In this document: positions 6,519 through 10,783 of the stretch, in pieces | How positions within the stretch are numbered: the stretch's first letter is position 1 | Layout: each line of letters begins with the position of its first letter | Assembly: GCA_947455285.1 (NCBI GenBank) | Contig: CANGOK010000089.1 | Span: forward strand, 1 to 10,783 | Direction: 5' to 3' | From: Beijerinckiaceae bacterium | GTDB taxonomy: Bacteria; Pseudomonadota; Alphaproteobacteria; Rhizobiales; Beijerinckiaceae | DNA length: 10,783 nt | Notes under the pieces: generated by a model | Told to the model about the DNA's origin: nothing | What the model saw: only the letters and a program-made list of their open reading frames with translations | Databases searched by the model: none | Made by a program: the position numbers and the translations under genes

Positions 6519-7600
6519 AAAAGCGCAGCGTCGACGAGGGCGTGCCTGAAAGCGATTGCATCGAGGATGCTCCCCATCCCCGTCACAACCAACTGCTTTT
6601 CGGCCATGGCGCGGCCGAACAAGAATTGCTGGGCGCTTATCGCGCAGGCCGTTTGCAACAGGCCTGGATCATCGGCGGCGAGGAAGGCATTGGAAAGGCG
6701 ACGCTCGCCTGGCGCTTCGCGCGCTTCATCTTCGCCAATCCAAGGCACGATACCCCGGCGGTCGCGCAGGCGCGCGATCTCTCGGTCTCGCCCGACCACC
6801 CCGCCGCCCATCGCATCGATTCCCTTTCGCTGGGCGATCTCGCGCTGCTGCGGCGCGAATGGAACGAGAAGACCAAGAAACACTACACCGAAATCCGCAT
6901 GGACGATGTGCGCCATGCTCTGGAGATGTTCCACCACGCAGCCGGGGAAGGGGGCTGGCGCATCTGCATCGTGGATTGCGCCGAGGACCTGAACCGTTCT
7001 GGCGCCAATGCGCTGCTGAAGGTGATGGAGGAGCCGCCGCCGCGCTCGCTCTTCCTCATCGTCTCCCATCGTCCCGCCCGCATCCTGCCCACCATCCGCT
7101 CGCGGGCGCGAATGCTGCAGCTTGATCCCTTGAGCGAGGATGAGGTGGCGCGCGCCGTCATTGCGCTTGGCGAGCCCTGGTCGAGCTTCGGGCCAGAAAT
7201 CCAGATCGCCGCCAACCGGGCAGGGGGCTCGGTGCGGCAGGCCCTGCGCTTCCTAGACAAGGATCGCATGGAGCTTGGGGAATCGGTCGAGGGCCTATTG
7301 GGCCATCTGCCGCAGGTGGATTGGCAGGGCGTCCATCGACTGGCCGACAGAATCGCCGGCTCCGCGGCAACGGATGATTTCGACTCCGTCATGACCACCC
7401 TGTTCGATTGGCTCGACGCTCAGGTTCGTCAGGGGGCGCTGGCGGGGGAGAGCGCCCGTCGCCTTGCGCCCTATGCCGAGGTATGGGAGAAAGTCGCGGA
7501 TGCGGTACGCGAGGCCGAGGCGCTGAACCTCGACAAACGCCCGCTCGTTTTGTCGATTTTCGCCGATCTCGCGAGCGCGGTGCGCGCCGCCCGATTCTGA
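6515..7600 (+). CDS. holB: DNA polymerase III delta' subunit
   Basis: The 361-residue clamp-loader subunit of the AAA+ family helps load the beta sliding clamp on DNA. Visible features are the P-loop-like GEEGIGKA (55-62), the Walker B-equivalent CIVDCAEDLN (151-160), the highly conserved NALLKVMEEPP (165-175), and the RSR part of the SRC motif (R195-S196-R197) that supplies the trans-acting arginine finger. Residue 198 is Ala where Cys is usual. The Walker B-equivalent lacks the catalytic DE pair (DCAE), as expected for a subunit thought not to hydrolyse ATP. No four-cysteine zinc module is visible. The start ATG overlaps the tmk stop as ATGA. There is no good ribosome site, which points to coupled translation. 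A 46-base gap separates it from metG. Confidence 0.94.
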   Translation: MKKRSVDEGVPESDCIEDAPHPRHNQLLFGHGAAEQELLGAYRAGRLQQAWIIGGEEGIGKATLAWRFARFIFANPRHDTPAVAQARDLSVSPDHPAAHRIDSLSLGDLALLRREWNEKTKKHYTEIRMDDVRHALEMFHHAAGEGGWRICIVDCAEDLNRSGANALLKVMEEPPPRSLFLIVSHRPARILPTIRSRARMLQLDPLSEDEVARAVIALGEPWSSFGPEIQIAANRAGGSVRQALRFLDKDRMELGESVEGLLGHLPQVDWQGVHRLADRIAGSAATDDFDSVMTTLFDWLDAQVRQGALAGESARRLAPYAEVWEKVADAVREAEALNLDKRPLVLSIFADLASAVRAARF

Positions 7601-7646
7601 CCAGAGCCAGGCGGCCTGACGCTGGGCTCCGCAATCTGGAAGTTCC

Positions 7647-9215
7647 ATGGCCAGCAGCCGTTTCTACATCACCACCGCCATCCCCTACGCCAATGGCGCG
7701 CCACATATCGGCCATGCCTATGAGCGTATCGCCACCGACGCCATACAGCGCTTCATGCGGCTTGATGGTCGCGACGTGCTCTTCGTCACGGGCATGGACG
7801 AGCATGGTCAGAAGATGCAGCAGACGGCGGCCCGTGACGGCATCACCCCCCGTCAGCTCGCCGACCGCACCGCCGCCCAGTTCGAACGCATGGGCGACAT
7901 GCTGAACGCCCGCGCCGACGACATCGTGCGCACGACGCAAGAGCGCCACTACGCCGCCAGTCAGGAGATGTGGCGTCGCATGGCCGAGAAGGGCGACATT
8001 TACCTGTCCAAATATCCCGGCTGGTACTCGGTGCGCGACGAAGCCTTCTTCGACGAATCCGAATTGACCAAGGGCGCGGACGGCAAGAATTACGCCCCGA
8101 CCGGCGCGCCGGTCGAATGGGTCGAAGAGGAAAGCTACTACTTCCGCCTTTCGGCCTATCAGGACAAGCTTCTCGCCTATTATCGCGATCATACGGATTT
8201 CATCGTTCCCGATAAATACCGCAACGAGATTGTCGCCTTCGTCGAGCGCGGCCTGACGGACCTGTCGATCAGCAGGTCAACCTTCAACTGGGGTGTGCCG
8301 GTGCCCGGTGACGAGCGGCATGTGATGTATGTCTGGGTCGACGCCCTGACGAATTACATCACCGCGACCGGCTTTCCGGATGCGCAGGCGCCACGCGCTG
8401 AATACTGGCCCGCCGACGTCCATGTGATCGGCAAGGACATCACCCGCTTCCACGCGATCTTCTGGCCCGCCTTCCTCATGTCGGCGAACTTGCCTGTGCC
8501 GAAGCAGATCGTGGTGCACGGCTTCCTGTTCAATCGCGGGGAGAAAATGTCGAAGTCGGTCGGCAATGTCATCGACCCCTTCACTATGGCCGAGCACTAT
8601 GGCGTGGACCAGATGCGCTACTTCTTCCTGCGCGAGGTGCCCTTCGGACAGGACGGCAACTATTCGCACGAAGCCATCGTCATGCGGATCAACGCCGACC
8701 TCGCCAACGACCTCGGCAATCTGGCGCAGCGCTCGCTCTCGATGATCGCCAAGAACTGCGGCGGCGTGGTTCCGACGCACGGCGAATTCACGGAGGCCGA
8801 CAAGGCCATGCTCGCCGAGGCTGACGGCCTCGCCGACAAGGCTCGCGCAGCCATGCAGGACTTCGCGCTGCACACGATGCTAGCCGACATCTGGCGCGTG
8901 GTGGCAGAGGCGAACCGCTACTTCGCCTCCGAGGAGCCATGGCGGCTCACCAAGACCGATCCAGCGCGCCGTGATACGGTGCTGTATGTGACCGCCGAAA
9001 CGCTGCGCAATGTCGCGATCATGGCCCAGCCCGTTGTGCCGACAGCGGCAGCCAAGCTGCTCGATCTTCTGGGCGCACCGTCAGAGGTCCGCGCCTTCGC
9101 CAATGTCGGCGCGTCGCGACGGCTTGTGGCAGGCTCGGCCATGCCTGCGCCCGCGCCGATCTTCCCGCGCTATGTCGAAGCAGAGGAGGGGGGCTCCGCG
9201 CCCGCCAAGCTGTGA
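7647..9215 (+). CDS. metG: Methionyl-tRNA synthetase
   Basis: The class I synthetase charges tRNA-Met and initiator tRNA with methionine in the cytoplasm. The 522-residue protein has H20-I-G-H23 (in GAPHIGHAY) and K300-M-S-K-S304, the two ATP-binding signatures, plus TGMDEHG (about 48-54) and the YVWVDALTNY segment (about 228-237) typical of the family. The connective insertion (GWYSVRDEAFFDESEL, about 125-140) contains none of the zinc-binding cysteines of the E. coli-type enzyme. The C-terminal tRNA-binding dimerisation domain is also absent, and the protein ends after the anticodon-binding helical domain. This is the short, zinc-free form common in Alphaproteobacteria. The ATG at 7647 follows GGAAG, with only four bases between. 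The stop overlaps the TatD-family start by one base. Confidence 0.97.
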   Translation: MASSRFYITTAIPYANGAPHIGHAYERIATDAIQRFMRLDGRDVLFVTGMDEHGQKMQQTAARDGITPRQLADRTAAQFERMGDMLNARADDIVRTTQERHYAASQEMWRRMAEKGDIYLSKYPGWYSVRDEAFFDESELTKGADGKNYAPTGAPVEWVEEESYYFRLSAYQDKLLAYYRDHTDFIVPDKYRNEIVAFVERGLTDLSISRSTFNWGVPVPGDERHVMYVWVDALTNYITATGFPDAQAPRAEYWPADVHVIGKDITRFHAIFWPAFLMSANLPVPKQIVVHGFLFNRGEKMSKSVGNVIDPFTMAEHYGVDQMRYFFLREVPFGQDGNYSHEAIVMRINADLANDLGNLAQRSLSMIAKNCGGVVPTHGEFTEADKAMLAEADGLADKARAAMQDFALHTMLADIWRVVAEANRYFASEEPWRLTKTDPARRDTVLYVTAETLRNVAIMAQPVVPTAAAKLLDLLGAPSEVRAFANVGASRRLVAGSAMPAPAPIFPRYVEAEEGGSAPAKL

Positions 9216-10000
9216 TGCTGATCGACTCCCATTGCCACCTCGACTTCCCGGAATTCGCGGCCGAACTTCCTGACGTGATTGCGCGCGCCAAGGCGGCGGG
9301 CGTTGGGCGGATGATCACGATCTCGACCCGCGTTGCGAAATATGACGTCTATCGAGCCATCGCCGAGGCTCACGAGGAAGTCTGGTTTTCCGCCGGCACG
9401 CATCCACATCAGGCCCATGAGGAGCCAGATGTCACGACCGATCAATTGGTCGCGCTCGCGAGCCATCCGCGCTGCGTGGCCATTGGCGAGGCCGGGCTCG
9501 ATTATCACTACGACAAAAGCCCCCGCGATGTAGCCGAGACGGTCTTCCGGCGTCATATTGAGGCTGCGCGGCGCACCGGCATGCCGCTGGTGATCCATTC
9601 GCGCGACGCGGATGACGATATGGCGCGGATCCTGAAAGACGAAATGGGGAAGGGGGCTTTCAACGCCCTGCTCCATTGCTTCACCTCCAGCCGCGCCCTC
9701 GCCATGACCGGCCTCGAACTGGGGCTCTATGTGTCTTTCTCGGGCGTGCTGACCTTCAAGAACTCGCAGGAGCTTCGGGACCTCGTGCGCGACATTCCGC
9801 TGGATCGGTTGCTGGTCGAGACCGACGCGCCGTTTCTCGCGCCGGTTCCACACCGCGGCAAGCGCAACGAGCCGTCGTTCGTGGCGGAAACTGCGCGGGT
9901 TCTTGCGGAGGCGAAGGGCGTCAGTCTTTCTGAAGTCACAGCAAAAACAACCCACAATGCACTGAAAATATTCAGTAAAATGCCAGCGATGACGACATGA
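9215..10000 (+). CDS. TatD family metal-dependent hydrolase (probable DNase)
   Basis: The 261-residue TIM-barrel hydrolase is of the YcfH/TatD type. E. coli members act as metal-dependent 3'-5' DNases, but the substrate of this one is not shown. The metal ligands are in place: H6-C-H8 (in DSHCHLDF), E92 in GEAGLDYHY, H128 in VIHSRDADDD, H154 in LLHCFTS, and D204 in ETDAPFLAP. The ATG at 9215 overlaps the last base of the metG TGA (TGATG); an in-frame GTG at 9212 would add one residue. An AGGAGG at 9184-9189 lies too far upstream (25 bases) to serve normally, so the start is probably reached by coupling to metG. The downstream gene starts inside its stop codon (ATGA). Confidence 0.93.
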   Translation: MLIDSHCHLDFPEFAAELPDVIARAKAAGVGRMITISTRVAKYDVYRAIAEAHEEVWFSAGTHPHQAHEEPDVTTDQLVALASHPRCVAIGEAGLDYHYDKSPRDVAETVFRRHIEAARRTGMPLVIHSRDADDDMARILKDEMGKGAFNALLHCFTSSRALAMTGLELGLYVSFSGVLTFKNSQELRDLVRDIPLDRLLVETDAPFLAPVPHRGKRNEPSFVAETARVLAEAKGVSLSEVTAKTTHNALKIFSKMPAMTT

Positions 10001-10783
10001 GCATTTCGATCGTCATTCTCGGCTGCGGGTCCTCAGGCGGCGTGCCGCGCGTGGCGCAAGGCTGGGGCGTGTGCGATCCCGCGAACCCCAAAAACCGGCG
10101 TCGGCGCTGCTCAATTCTGGTCGAACAGACCGGACCACAAGGCGTGACACGCGTGCTTGTGGACACCTCGCCGGACCTGCGCGAACAATTGATCGAGGCT
10201 CAGGTCGAGCATCTCGACGCCATCCTGATGACCCATCCTCATGCCGACCACACCCACGGCATCGATGACGTGCGTCCGCTCGTACTGCATCAGCACCGGA
10301 TGCTCGACATTCACATGGACGAGCAGACATCCGACGCGCTGCGGCGGTCATTCGGCTATATCTTCGAGACGCCCGAGGGCAGCCAGTATCCGCCGCTGCT
10401 ACGTGAGCACAGGCTGCGCGCTGGCAAGGCCTGCCATATCGAAGGCGCCGGCGGCGTGCTGGAAGCCATGCCTTTGCGGCTAGACCACGGCGAGATCGAA
10501 TCCTTAGGATTCAGGTTCGGAAACATCGCCTATACGCCTGATGTAAAAACGATTTTTCCAGAAACCTTTCAGCATCTGGAGGGTCTCGACCTCTGGATCA
10601 TCGACGCCTTGCGTTATACGAAGCATCCGACGCATTTCTGCCTGAGCGAAGCGCTCGAGATGATCAAGATGCTGCGCCCGAAGCGCGCCATCCTGACCAA
10701 TCTTTCGAGCGAGGTCGACTTCGACCAGCTCACATCTGAATTGCCTCCGCATATACGGCCCGCATACGACATGATGAGGATAG
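9997..10783 (+). CDS. PhnP-like metallo-beta-lactamase fold hydrolase (3' end cut off)
   Basis: The first 262 codons are present; since relatives end shortly after a PAYDGM-like motif (here PAYDMMRI), only a few residues are missing. It belongs to the metallo-beta-lactamase hydrolases related to PhnP and RNase Z, which cleave phosphodiesters. The substrate of the alphaproteobacterial branch next to tatD is not established. The main metal motif is H80-P-H82-A-D84-H85. H164 (LDHG), D182 (TPDV) and H213 (HPTH) are likely further conserved residues. The N-terminal LGCGSSGGVPR and the WGVCDPANPKNRRRR region are characteristic of this branch. At the position expected to give the last His ligand the protein reads LTNLSSEVDF, with no His. 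The ATG overlaps the preceding stop by four bases, so it is probably the last visible operon gene. Confidence 0.9.
   Translation, partial: MSISIVILGCGSSGGVPRVAQGWGVCDPANPKNRRRRCSILVEQTGPQGVTRVLVDTSPDLREQLIEAQVEHLDAILMTHPHADHTHGIDDVRPLVLHQHRMLDIHMDEQTSDALRRSFGYIFETPEGSQYPPLLREHRLRAGKACHIEGAGGVLEAMPLRLDHGEIESLGFRFGNIAYTPDVKTIFPETFQHLEGLDLWIIDALRYTKHPTHFCLSEALEMIKMLRPKRAILTNLSSEVDFDQLTSELPPHIRPAYDMMRI

Noticed and set aside
7601..7646. Possible stem in the holB-metG gap (AGCCAG with CTGGGCT, and AGGC-G-GCCT)
   Set aside because: The stems are short or bulged and alternative, with no T-tract. The gap is small and the genes are probably co-transcribed.
7389..8192. Minus-strand open frame of 267 codons opposite holB and metG
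   Set aside because: It spans two real genes in antisense and shows no protein family features; the same holds for the minus-strand frame at 9170-9955 opposite the TatD-type gene.
1..10783. tRNA, rRNA, CRISPR, insertion sequence, phage or toxin-antitoxin genes
   Set aside because: None is visible: no repeated spacers, terminal inverted repeats, transposase motifs or cloverleaf-type sequence were recognised.

Overview
The window is about 10.8 kb of GC-rich DNA. It looks like the chromosome of an alphaproteobacterium, most likely of the Hyphomicrobiales (Rhizobiales). The main reasons are the tightly packed run tmk-holB-metG-TatD hydrolase-metallo-beta-lactamase downstream of a DD-carboxypeptidase and rlpA, which is an order familiar from that group. 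The HWE-type histidine kinase and the DUF1194 protein fit as well. The genus cannot be fixed from sequence reading alone. There is no mobile element, RNA gene, CRISPR array or obvious foreign island.

Left part (1-2888): the 3' end of a DUF1194 gene runs tail-to-tail into a TfdA-like, 2-oxoglutarate/Fe(II)-dependent dioxygenase on the minus strand, with 3 bases between the two stop codons. A divergent intergenic region (1068-1190) holds an inverted repeat, a possible housekeeping promoter for the dioxygenase, and a GGAAC-N16-TGTT element resembling promoters of the general stress sigma factor EcfG. The element sits just before a membrane-bound HWE histidine kinase with an extracytoplasmic sensor region.

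Middle part (2885-4588): the kinase meets a short, minus-strand ribosome-hibernation factor (HPF/RaiA type) tail-to-tail, and the two stop codons share the palindrome TTAA. A divergent gap of about 260 bases follows, then rlpA, encoding a lipoprotein lytic transglycosylase-type protein without a SPOR domain.

Right part (4681 to the end): a probable operon of six genes reads rightwards. They are a penicillin-binding-protein-type DD-carboxypeptidase, thymidylate kinase, DNA polymerase III delta' subunit, methionyl-tRNA synthetase, TatD-family metal hydrolase and a PhnP-like metallo-beta-lactamase protein that is cut off by the window edge. Four of the five junctions are 1- or 4-base start/stop overlaps, which suggests translational coupling. 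Together these genes serve cell-wall maturation, dTTP supply, replication and translation. The content is mostly ordinary housekeeping. The points worth a second look are the putative stress promoter at the kinase, a substituted metal-ligand position in the last protein, the short HPF, and the SPOR-less RlpA. I see no convincing new biological system.
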